A DNA stretch of 64,000 bases from Burkholderiales bacterium Ga0077544 (GTDB lineage Bacteria > Pseudomonadota > Gammaproteobacteria > Burkholderiales > Burkholderiaceae_D), in contig LNEU01000018.1 in the NCBI GenBank assembly GCA_001464355.1, positions 62,001 to 126,000 on the forward strand, read 5' to 3'. Of this stretch, positions 9,712 to 17,717 are shown one piece after another. Positions within the stretch are counted from its first letter, which is position 1. Every line of letters starts with the position of its first letter. A program made the translations under genes and the position numbers. The notes below the pieces were generated by a model that was given only the letters and a program-made list of their open reading frames with translations, made no database searches and was not told the DNA's origin.

Positions 9712-10481
9712 GTACAAATGCGCCCGCAATCGAACTCATTGACGTACGGAAAAGTTTTGGCAAAACCGAAATTATCCGTGGTGCCAATTTACAGATAGCT
9801 CAGGGTCAACGCTATGCATTGATCGGCCCGAATGGTGCTGGAAAATCCACTTTATTCAATTTAATCTCAGGCCGTTTTCCGCTAAGCGGCGGCGATATTT
9901 TGTTGAATGGCAAGAGCATTGCCGACCGCAAGTCTTATCAGATCAATCGACTGGGGTTGTCACGCAGCTTTCAAATCACAAATATCTTCCATCGCTTAAG
10001 CGTATTTGAAAATTTACGCTGTGCAGTGCTATGGTCGCTGGGTTATCGCTATTCGTTTTGGCATCGTTTGAATGCTTTGAATGATGCGAATGAGCTGGCC
10101 GAAAAAGTCATGGAGGAAATCGGTTTGCGGGCGAGACGGAATATAGACGCAGGTTTGCTGACTTATGCCGAACAACGCGCGCTTGAGATAGGCATCACGA
10201 TCGCAGGCGGTGCTGAAGTCATTCTGCTCGATGAACCAACTGCCGGCATGAGCCGTTCGGAAGCCGAAGCCGCCGTTGAATTGATACGCAAGGTCACCGT
10301 AGGCAAAACGCTGTTGATGGTTGAGCACGATATGAGCGTAGTTTTCGATCTGGCAGATCGCGTGGCGGTGTTGGTCTATGGCGAGATCATCGCTTGCGAT
10401 GCGCCGACTGAAATTCGCAAGAACGAACATGTACAGCAAGCGTATCTCGGTAGCGCCGACCATGGCGAGGGTCTTTTATGA
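9708..10481 (+). CDS. ABC transporter ATP-binding protein, LivG type
   Basis: A 257-residue ATPase. Walker A is GPNGAGKST and Walker B is VILLDEPTAGM, with the switch histidine in MVEHDM. The signature motif is LTYAEQ rather than LSGGQ; LivG-type subunits often carry such a variant. The first half matches the LivG pattern with the SRSFQITNIF Q-loop. Start and stop both overlap neighbouring genes by four bases, so it is tightly coupled to livM and livF. Confidence 0.94.
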   Translation: MSTNAPAIELIDVRKSFGKTEIIRGANLQIAQGQRYALIGPNGAGKSTLFNLISGRFPLSGGDILLNGKSIADRKSYQINRLGLSRSFQITNIFHRLSVFENLRCAVLWSLGYRYSFWHRLNALNDANELAEKVMEEIGLRARRNIDAGLLTYAEQRALEIGITIAGGAEVILLDEPTAGMSRSEAEAAVELIRKVTVGKTLLMVEHDMSVVFDLADRVAVLVYGEIIACDAPTEIRKNEHVQQAYLGSADHGEGLL

Positions 10482-11179
10482 GTGCGCTACTCGAAATTAG
10501 AAACTTACACGCCTATTACGATAAAAGCCATGTGCTGCACGGCGTCGATCTGGTGGTGAAACGGGGTGAAATTGTCAGTCTCTTGGGGCGCAATGGCGTC
10601 GGACGTTCTACCACCGTCAAGGCTGCAATGGGCATGGTCGAAGCGACTGGTTCGATGATGTTCAAGGGGGAAGAGTGTCTGGGTTTGAAGACGTTTGAAC
10701 TTGCGCAGAAAGGGTTGGCGTACGTGGCAGAAAGTCGCGATGTTTTTCCCACGTTGACGGTTGCACAGAATTTATTATTGGGCGAAAAACGAAACGGTCC
10801 GTCGCGTTGGAACGCTGATGAGATGTATTGTTTGTTCCCACAACTGAAAGCCCGCCAGCATGTCGCGGCTGGCATGTTATCCGGTGGCGAGCAACAAATG
10901 CTGGCCTTGTGTCGCAGCCTGATGGGTGATCCGGATTTGATCATGATCGATGAGCCGACCGAAGGTCTGGCGCCACAGATCGTCGCGCTGGTGGCAGAAT
11001 TTTTAAAGGAATTGGTACAGCGTGGCGTATCGGTTTTGCTGATAGAACAAAAGCTCGATATCGCATTGAAAATTTCTCAACGCGTGTACGTGATGGGACA
11101 CGGGAAAATTGTATTTGAAGGGTTGCCGCAAGACTTGCATTCAGATGCCGCGATACGCAAAGAATGGCTGGCAGTCTGA
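10478..11179 (+). CDS. ABC transporter ATP-binding protein, LivF type, with arginine in Walker A
   Basis: A 233-residue ATPase with LSGGEQQMLALCRSL, Walker B LIMIDEPTEGL and the Q-loop region VAESRDVFP. The P-loop is GRNGVGRST, with arginine 43 (codon 10604-10606) where lysine normally binds the ATP phosphates. I recall this change in other LivF-like proteins of proteobacteria, so it may be a subfamily trait. The final switch region has IEQKLD in place of the usual EH. It ends the importer operon. The 273 bases after it contain no recognisable gene or terminator. Confidence 0.93.
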   Translation: MSALLEIRNLHAYYDKSHVLHGVDLVVKRGEIVSLLGRNGVGRSTTVKAAMGMVEATGSMMFKGEECLGLKTFELAQKGLAYVAESRDVFPTLTVAQNLLLGEKRNGPSRWNADEMYCLFPQLKARQHVAAGMLSGGEQQMLALCRSLMGDPDLIMIDEPTEGLAPQIVALVAEFLKELVQRGVSVLLIEQKLDIALKISQRVYVMGHGKIVFEGLPQDLHSDAAIRKEWLAV

Positions 11180-11452
11180 TAAAATTTGTTGAGGAAAAAA
11201 ATTCAAAGAACAGTTTGTCGTAGGCGATCAGCAGCGTTTGATGCATCGCACGGCCTTCCCTGTCTACACCCAATGTTTTCAGTTTGCACAGGCGTTCGCT
11301 GCCATCGAGCGACGCTTGACTCTGGCGTACTGCTTCTGCGTGATACCAAATTCAGACATACCCGCTACCAGGATGTGACCGCTTTATGCACCTAGTTAAC
11401 TACAGTCGGCGGCGTGAATATATTTAACGTGAAATGTGGAAATAGAGCGTAT

Positions 11453-13036
11453 CTAGTTTGGTCGTACATGCAGTTTGCTGTTGTCGCTGGCGCAAACTCG
11501 ATTGCGTCCACTTTCCTTGGCTTCGTATAGCGCCTGGTCAGCTAAAAGTATCAGATCAGCTGGTGAATTATACTTGCGAGATGGGACCATGGCGGCGACG
11601 CCAGCGCTGATAGTGACAACGCTTCCCGCATTTCCTGCATGTACTATCTGCATCGCTTGAATTGCCAAACGAACGCGTTCAGCAACCGCAGTGGCACCTC
11701 CCATATCAGTTCCTGGCAACAGAATCGCGAATTCCTCGCCACCGTATCGAGCAACAAGATCACCGGGGCGGGTCGAGGCAGTCTTCAAGCTCTTGCTTAT
11801 TTTTTTCAGACACTCATCGCCTTGTGGATGACCGTATTGATCATTGTATTTCTTGAAGTGATCCACATCCAGCATGACAAGCGCGAGCGAGGTTTGGTTG
11901 CGCATGGCACGTGCATATTCTTCATCGATTGCGGCATCGAAACGACGTCGATTCGCCAAGTCGGTCAAGCCGTCCTGCAGAGCCAAGGCTGCGAGTTCAC
12001 CATTGATTCTTTCGAGATCGTCCCTGGCAGCACGCAACTCGGATTGCGCATGTTCGCGGGTGGCAATTTGACGAATCAGGTGCAGACCCAGTATCCATAA
12101 AAGAGCGATGACAACCATGGTCACCAAACTAAAACGTATAGTTTCTTCGCGCCAGCCGGCGAGAACCTCATCTTTTGAGAACGCTACTGAAATCAAGGCT
12201 GCGTAACGATTCAGTTGACGATAACTATAAATACGTTCTACGTTATCGATTGCTGATGTGATGACTGTCGTACCCGCAGGACCGTTACGCAGATAGTATT
12301 GATAGACGGGCCCGTTTTGCAGATTGGTGCCAACTATCGCATCATCGAATGGACGACGTACCAGCATGGTTCCGCCATCAGTGAGTAATGCGATTGAACC
12401 TAGTTTGCCAATTTCAAAACTTTCATAAAAAGATCGAAAATTCTGTATGCTAATTGCGGCCAGTGCTACGCCTGCAAAGCTTCCATTGGCGTGTTCGACT
12501 CTGCGTGAAACGGTAATGATCCATACACCTGTGTAGCGACTGCGTACGGGCGGGCCGATATACGGGCCGCGGTCTGCGTGTTCGCGATGAAAAATAAAAT
12601 ATTCGCGATCACTTACATTGATCTTCTTTAATTCGGTTTCCCATGAATCGGCGACTGGCTCGCCTTGATTGTCGTAGATGGAAAGGCTGTTTAATACAGG
12701 AATATCTGCGATGCGATCCTGCATGTAAATATTCAGGCGGTTGAGGCGTTCGGTCTGCCCGGAATTTTGCTCCTGCATTTCGACCAATCCCACCAATACA
12801 TTGTCGATGCCGCCTATCGTATCTTCAGCGTGCTGCGCCAGTGCTTTTGCCATGTTGCTGGTACTGGTCTCCGCCTCGCGCAGCTTTGCCATGCGGGTGT
12901 TCCAGCTATTCCAGGCAACTATGCAAATGAAAATGAGAGTGACAACGAGAACAAAGGCGCAAAGTGCGCCTTGTATGGAAAGCTTCTTATTGTTTTTGCG
13001 GGAAGATGAGGGCGAAACAGCCAAAATTATTGCCAA
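11453..13036 (-). CDS. Membrane-bound diguanylate cyclase with periplasmic sensor domain
   Basis: A 527-residue protein. A transmembrane helix lies at about residues 20-42, then a periplasmic CACHE/PDC-like sensor at about 45-295, a second helix at about 300-322, a short coiled stretch and a GGDEF domain at about 350-515. The active site is RYGGEEF, and the inhibitory site RPGD stands five residues before it, so the enzyme should make cyclic-di-GMP under product inhibition. The only start I find is TTG at 13036 without a clear ribosome site, so the N-terminus is uncertain. It is a single gene. Confidence 0.9.
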   Translation of the reverse strand: MAIILAVSPSSSRKNNKKLSIQGALCAFVLVVTLIFICIVAWNSWNTRMAKLREAETSTSNMAKALAQHAEDTIGGIDNVLVGLVEMQEQNSGQTERLNRLNIYMQDRIADIPVLNSLSIYDNQGEPVADSWETELKKINVSDREYFIFHREHADRGPYIGPPVRSRYTGVWIITVSRRVEHANGSFAGVALAAISIQNFRSFYESFEIGKLGSIALLTDGGTMLVRRPFDDAIVGTNLQNGPVYQYYLRNGPAGTTVITSAIDNVERIYSYRQLNRYAALISVAFSKDEVLAGWREETIRFSLVTMVVIALLWILGLHLIRQIATREHAQSELRAARDDLERINGELAALALQDGLTDLANRRRFDAAIDEEYARAMRNQTSLALVMLDVDHFKKYNDQYGHPQGDECLKKISKSLKTASTRPGDLVARYGGEEFAILLPGTDMGGATAVAERVRLAIQAMQIVHAGNAGSVVTISAGVAAMVPSRKYNSPADLILLADQALYEAKESGRNRVCASDNSKLHVRPN

Positions 13037-13118
13037 GATTTAACGTGCCTTGATTATAACGTATCAAGGGCCGCCTTCTTCCGCCTGCGCCGCGTGTGCC
13101 TCGGTACTTGAGCGTCTG

Positions 13119-14507
13119 TTACAGCCAATATTCCAGACGACGTGCCATCCATTCCTGCATCCGATCCGAAGCAGGGCGCTGCTCCCATTTTTCAGGAGTG
13201 ATTTCCAGCGAGTTTTTCAAGTCTTCATTAAAAGCACTTTCCATCACCGTGCCAAAATCCTGATCAATTGCGATCAGATTAACTTCACTGTTATGCAAAA
13301 AGCTGCGCATATCCAGGTTTGTCGAGCCCACCGTGGACCAATAACCATCGATGACAGCCGTTTTTGCATGCAATACCGATGCCTGCAATTCAAAGATACG
13401 CACACCGCTGGCCATTAGCTGGCTATAGAAAGAGCGGCCGGCATGCCTTACCAGCCCGGCATCCGATACGCCGGGAAACACAATCTTTACATCAACGCCG
13501 CGTTGCGCTGCTTTGGTGAGCGCGTCTACCATTTGCGCGTCCGGAACGAAGTATGAATTAGTGATGTGTATCGATGTCTTGGCTTCTTGCATGGCCAGGA
13601 TGTATGCCTTGTATATCTCGTAGTCGCCGTCAGGTTCGCTGCCGATAACGCGGACAATCTTGTCGCCTACCGGTTTCAGTTGCGGGAAGTACTTTCTGGC
13701 AGCAATATCATCAACTTTTTGACTGACCCATGTTTGCATGAACAGCCACTGGAAGGATGCAACTGCCGGTCCTTCAACCTGAATGTGGGTGTCGCGCCAG
13801 CCTAGATTCGAGCGGTTTTTTGAGCGTGAGCGGAAGAGCGAGCTTGAAGAATAGTCATCTGTAATGTTGATGCCGCCAGTAAAGGCGATCATGCCGTCGA
13901 CTACCAGAATCTTGCGGTGATCGCGATTATTCAAACGCCAAGAAATCATGCGTTTGAATGGATTGACGGGATTGAATTCGACCACGCTGATGCCGGCGTC
14001 GCGCAGTTTTTGGAAAAATGCAGGAGGTGTGTTGAGCGAACCTATGCTGTCGTAAATGACATTGACCTGAACGCCTTCTCGCTGCTTTTGCATCAGCAAA
14101 TCGGCGAATTCTCCACCCAGGCCTTCCTCATCGAAAATATAGGTTTCCAGATTGATGTGGTCTTGTGCATTCTTGATCGCCGCTATCATCGCGGCCATCG
14201 TTTGCGGACCGTCATTCAGCAGTGTGAGCTTGTTTCCGGCAATCAGTGGCCGGCCGGTCGCGGCTTCTTCCAGAGCGGCGAGCTCCGGCAAATCCACTTT
14301 TGCATTGCGCAGTCTTTGCGCGAGTAGCGATTCGGTTTTTTGTTTTGATAATGAGCCGTTTGCAGTTTGAATCGTGGCGGAATCTTGAGGGTCCAGCGAT
14401 GTTTTCAAATAATGGACATCCGGCAGTGAAGCACAAGCGCCCATGGAAAGACAAAGTGTCACGAAAGGAAGGCATTTCAAGAAATGAACGCGAAATCGAT
14501 TATGCAT
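13119..14507 (-). CDS. Phospholipase D / cardiolipin synthase-like lipoprotein
   Basis: A 462-residue protein with two HKD active sites: DHRKILVVDG near the middle and HAKTAVIDG near the end, each followed by the usual glycine-asparagine stretch (GGINI, GSTNLD). The N-terminus is hydrophobic and ends in SMGAC, a likely lipobox, so it should sit in the envelope. The ATG at 14507 is preferred to an upstream TTG because it places the signal sequence at the very start. Such proteins join phosphatidylglycerol molecules into cardiolipin (ClsC-like) or cleave phospholipids; which applies here is not decided. Confidence 0.87.
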   Translation of the reverse strand: MHNRFRVHFLKCLPFVTLCLSMGACASLPDVHYLKTSLDPQDSATIQTANGSLSKQKTESLLAQRLRNAKVDLPELAALEEAATGRPLIAGNKLTLLNDGPQTMAAMIAAIKNAQDHINLETYIFDEEGLGGEFADLLMQKQREGVQVNVIYDSIGSLNTPPAFFQKLRDAGISVVEFNPVNPFKRMISWRLNNRDHRKILVVDGMIAFTGGINITDDYSSSSLFRSRSKNRSNLGWRDTHIQVEGPAVASFQWLFMQTWVSQKVDDIAARKYFPQLKPVGDKIVRVIGSEPDGDYEIYKAYILAMQEAKTSIHITNSYFVPDAQMVDALTKAAQRGVDVKIVFPGVSDAGLVRHAGRSFYSQLMASGVRIFELQASVLHAKTAVIDGYWSTVGSTNLDMRSFLHNSEVNLIAIDQDFGTVMESAFNEDLKNSLEITPEKWEQRPASDRMQEWMARRLEYWL

Positions 14508-14820
14508 GATGATTTTATATTTTAGATTGTTCAACAGAATCAATAGCGGCTGGATTTAAAACAGCGTCAGCCGGACCAGTACCCATACACTTTTTCTCTA
14601 CCCCTAAAGTGAATGCCACATTGCATGCAGACGATAATCGATATGACAGCGATAAATCCCGAAAGTTGGCTTCAAAGCAAACTTTCTTTTTGCTATGTAA
14701 TTGTTTGTGTGCACGCCTGTAATTTTTACACGCATACATTCATGTCTGGCTGGCCTAAAGTATTCAGATCAGTTGTCGATAAAAAGTAAGAAGCGCCATT
14801 TCAGGTGCATAGAGGCGAAT

Positions 14821-15009
14821 ATGGACGTAACTAATATTGCAAATTTGGCGACAAATCTGGCGCAACAGCGCAATGACATGGATATCTCGGTCGCAGTTTT
14901 CAAAAAGGCACTGGATGCACAAAGCTCTGCAGCGCTTTCCTTGATCAAAGCCATTCCGACCGTATCGCTTCCTCCTCACCTCGGTAACAACGTCAATACA
15001 AAAGCCTGA
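14821..15009 (+). CDS. YjfB family small protein (putative motility protein)
   Basis: A 62-residue protein starting MDVTNIANLATNLAQ, with an amphipathic helical N-terminal half and a VFKKALDAQSSAALSLIKAI core typical of the YjfB family. The ATG at 14821 follows GAGGCGAAT. The longer in-frame reading from 14701 is not supported because its extra residues have no family match. Family members are linked to motility by name and context only; no flagellar gene lies nearby. Confidence 0.75.
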   Translation: MDVTNIANLATNLAQQRNDMDISVAVFKKALDAQSSAALSLIKAIPTVSLPPHLGNNVNTKA

Positions 15010-15102
15010 TCAGTAAAGCGTGTTGATCAGTGCATGGTCGGGATTGCAAAATCGTTCTACGGCCGCATCTGTTTCTCTTTGAGAAAACAGTAAGGGATCG
15101 CA

Positions 15103-15702
15103 ATGGAAACTGCAGACGCGATACGCGAATTCTGGTTTGGCACGGACACTGATGATGTCAAGGTTGCCGAGCAAAAGAAAAAACTCTGGTGGTCCAAGGA
15201 TGTCACGGTTGATCACGTCATCCTGCGGCGGTTTGAAAAATTCACCATGGCTGCGGCGGAAGGAAGGCTGGATGACTGGCGGAGTGCGCCACAAGGATTG
15301 CTTGCGCTTATTCTGCTGACCGATCAATTCCCGCGCAATATGTACCGCAGCACTGCGAAATCGTTTGCATATGACCCGCTCGCATTGCATTTGAGTACGC
15401 AAATGCTGGAGCAGGGCATTGATCAATCCTTGCGACCGATTGAACGTGTGTTTGTCTATTTGCCACTAGAGCATTCCGAATCGATTGATGATCAGGAGCG
15501 CGCTGTGCAATTATTCGAGCAGCTTGCAAACGATGTGTCCGCTACACAGAAATTCATTTTCGACGGCTTTTTGCAATTTGCGATTCGCCATCGTGACATC
15601 ATTGCCCGCTTCGGGCGTTTCCCTCACCGCAATGAAATTTTGGGGCGTGCTTCGACTGATGAAGAAATCGCCTTCCTGAAAACGGCTGGCTCTTCATTCT
15701 GA
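15103..15702 (+). CDS. DUF924 family protein
   Basis: A 199-residue cytoplasmic, mostly helical protein. Family markers are IREFWFG at the N-terminus, LLTDQFPRNMYR in the first third, and VYLPLEHSES near the middle. The ATG follows AAGGGAT. The fold resembles tetratricopeptide-like helical repeats, and no enzymatic role is established. It stands alone, 94 bases after the YjfB-like gene on the same strand. Confidence 0.88.
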   Translation: METADAIREFWFGTDTDDVKVAEQKKKLWWSKDVTVDHVILRRFEKFTMAAAEGRLDDWRSAPQGLLALILLTDQFPRNMYRSTAKSFAYDPLALHLSTQMLEQGIDQSLRPIERVFVYLPLEHSESIDDQERAVQLFEQLANDVSATQKFIFDGFLQFAIRHRDIIARFGRFPHRNEILGRASTDEEIAFLKTAGSSF

Positions 15703-16065
15703 AGGCAAGCTCATGATCAAGCGCACTCCTAGCCATTCAAATAAACAGGCTCGCCACAGTAACGTGCTATGCCAAGTCTGTATGCAAATTGCATGACTGT
15801 TTTTGCCATCACATTTACGCAGGCAACGAAAATGGCTCTTACCTTCATCCAGGCAATCATAAAGATTGGCGGTACCGTGACTCAGCGGGATATGAAAGCC
15901 GACAATAAAGCTGTGCACGGTGCTGCATACGTTAAGTTCTGATATCCGCTGCATTACCGATGTGATCAAGCAACACAGCGACGATTGAAATTGCAAGGGA
16001 TAAGCTGCGTAGGTTAATATGAGAATAGTTCTCATTATTATTTATTTTCTGCGCAAATATTTTCC
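15703..16065. other. Intergenic region before the sigma factor gene
   Basis: Apart from the Fur-like palindrome at 16019-16035, I see no convincing feature. A leftward open frame across it (16035 to 15694) is cysteine-rich, lacks a ribosome site and overlaps the end of the DUF924 gene. Confidence 0.5.
16019..16035. promoter_or_regulatory. Fur-like iron box
   Basis: ATGAGAATAGTTCTCAT is a perfect 7-bp inverted repeat with a 3-base centre, followed by TATTATT. It stands 31 bases before the ECF sigma gene. FecI-type genes are normally repressed by Fur with iron, and the GAGAA/TTCTC arms fit part of the Fur consensus. Confidence 0.65.
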
Positions 16066-16596
16066 ATGTCTTCATTTGAACCCGCCTTGCAGCAGCAAAT
16101 GCATACGCTATACAGCAATCATCACGGTTGGCTGCACGGTTGGCTGCGCAAAAAGCTTGGCTGTGCGTTTCAGGCTGAGGATTTGGCGCATGACACTTTC
16201 CTGCGCTTGATCGTACGTCCGCGACAGCTGGATGCTGGCTACGATCCGCGTGCTTATCTCACTAAAATTGCGCAAGGCTTGGTGATTGATTTGTGGCGTC
16301 GCCAGGAAATTGAGCGCGCGTGGCTGGCTACGTTGGCTGCGCATCCCGAATCGGTCGTGCCATCGGCGGAACATCAAGCCATCATTATTGAAACACTGAT
16401 GGAAGTGGACCGCCTTCTCAGTCAGTTACCGGACAAGCCGCGACGTGCATTATTGCTGGCGCATCTGCATGATATGACGTATGCCGAGATTGCCAGCGAG
16501 TTGGCAGTGTCCGAACGGATGGTCAAAAAATACATGGCGCAAGCGATGTTGCATTGCCTGGTCAACGGCGCTGCATTTAAAACGGCGATGGCCTAA
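16066..16596 (+). CDS. FecI-type ECF RNA polymerase sigma factor
   Basis: A 176-residue extracytoplasmic-function sigma factor. Region 2 contains AEDLAHDTFLRLI and the -10 recognition stretch DPRAYLTKIAQGLVIDLWRR; region 4 contains LPDKPRRALLLAHLHDMTYAEIA with a helix-turn-helix. It directs transcription of the downstream TonB receptor gene when the matching siderophore is sensed. It is followed two bases later by the fecR-like regulator. A Fur-like box precedes it. The siderophore cannot be named. Confidence 0.92.
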   Translation: MSSFEPALQQQMHTLYSNHHGWLHGWLRKKLGCAFQAEDLAHDTFLRLIVRPRQLDAGYDPRAYLTKIAQGLVIDLWRRQEIERAWLATLAAHPESVVPSAEHQAIIIETLMEVDRLLSQLPDKPRRALLLAHLHDMTYAEIASELAVSERMVKKYMAQAMLHCLVNGAAFKTAMA

Positions 16597-16598
16597 AC

Positions 16599-17597
16599 AT
16601 GGCGTCGATACCTTTATCTGCGTCATCTGCGCAAGAATTCGAATTTGCCACATTGGAGCAGGCTGCGGAATGGTTTGCTGTATTACGTTCCGGTGTGGCA
16701 AGCGACGAAGAACGTCATCAGTGGTATGCATGGCTGGATCTGCGCGAAGAAAATCGTTTGGCCTGGCAGCGAGTAGAAGCGATCAGCAATGGCTTGGCGC
16801 TACCCAAAGCCACGCCAGAAGCTGCCAACGCTGCACTGGGCGCGGCAGTGCTGCAACGTCGCCGCAGCTTGAAGATGCTGTCATTGTTTGCCGTCACCGG
16901 ATTGCTTGGATGGGGTGCGAGTCGCAACACCGATATGCAAATGGTACTGGCAGATTTGAGCGCCGATCATCGCAGTGCCGTTGGCCAAATCAGCAATCTG
17001 ACTTTGCGCGACGGCACCCAACTCTGGCTCAATACAAACAGCTCGCTGGACGAGGTTTATAGCGAGCGCTTTCGAAGCGTCACACTGCGCAAAGGCGAAG
17101 TAATGATCGCGACCCAGCCAGACGATCGCTCACCCGCACGCCCTTTCATTGTGTATAGCGCGGAAGGCAGCCTGCGCGCATTGGGTACGCGCTTCAATGT
17201 GCGTCAACTGAACGGCAAGACCAGACTCAGCGTGTTCGAGGGCAGGGTAGAAATCGCGCCTATTGATGCGCATGCGACTGCAAAGATCATAGAGGCAGGC
17301 GAAGAAGTCGAGTTTAGCCGAACCGATATCGCTGCAGTAGTACCCGCCGATGCTGCCCGCCAGGCGTGGAGCAATCGCGTGCTGTTGGCAGATAACATGC
17401 CGCTCGGAGCTTTCATTGAAGAGTTGGCACGCTACCGCGCCGGTTATCTCGCTTGCGACCCCGCTATTGCGCATTTGCGTGTGGTGGGCGGTTTTCCGTT
17501 GAGCCAACCGGATCAGGTGCTTCTGATGCTGGAGGCGGCATTGCCGGTCGCAGCCCATGCGACCATGCCATGGTGGGTAACGGTACGCGCCCGCTAA
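16599..17597 (+). CDS. FecR-type anti-sigma/sigma regulator
   Basis: A 332-residue inner-membrane regulator. The cytoplasmic N-terminus has the DUF4880-like pattern (AAEWFAVLRSG, WYAWLDLREENRLAWQRVE). One membrane helix lies at about residues 88-107 (LKMLSLFAVTGLLGWGA). The periplasmic FecR domain follows at about 120-225 (RDGTQLWLNTNSSL, ALGTRFNVRQ, VFEGRVEIAP), and a C-terminal STN-like part ends it. It relays occupancy of the outer-membrane receptor to the sigma factor. It sits between the sigma and receptor genes, as usual. Confidence 0.92.
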   Translation: MASIPLSASSAQEFEFATLEQAAEWFAVLRSGVASDEERHQWYAWLDLREENRLAWQRVEAISNGLALPKATPEAANAALGAAVLQRRRSLKMLSLFAVTGLLGWGASRNTDMQMVLADLSADHRSAVGQISNLTLRDGTQLWLNTNSSLDEVYSERFRSVTLRKGEVMIATQPDDRSPARPFIVYSAEGSLRALGTRFNVRQLNGKTRLSVFEGRVEIAPIDAHATAKIIEAGEEVEFSRTDIAAVVPADAARQAWSNRVLLADNMPLGAFIEELARYRAGYLACDPAIAHLRVVGGFPLSQPDQVLLMLEAALPVAAHATMPWWVTVRAR

Positions 17598-17717
17598 TCC
17601 GCAACCCCTTACAAAAATAATTCTCAAATAATTCACTAGTCAGTTCCCCTTTTCAGATCTCGTTCGGAAAGCAAGGTGAAGGCCTGATGCCTGCCGTCAA
17701 TTTTTCCGAAAGATCCT

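Noticed and set aside
15694-16035. Leftward 113-codon open frame upstream of the sigma factor gene
   Set aside because: No ribosome site, it overlaps the DUF924 gene end and the Fur-like box, and it has no recognisable family; cysteine richness alone is not evidence.
17610-17640. Possible second Fur-like site before the TonB receptor gene
   Set aside because: Only loose ATAATT repeats without a clear dyad; the receptor is expected to be driven by the FecI-type sigma factor.
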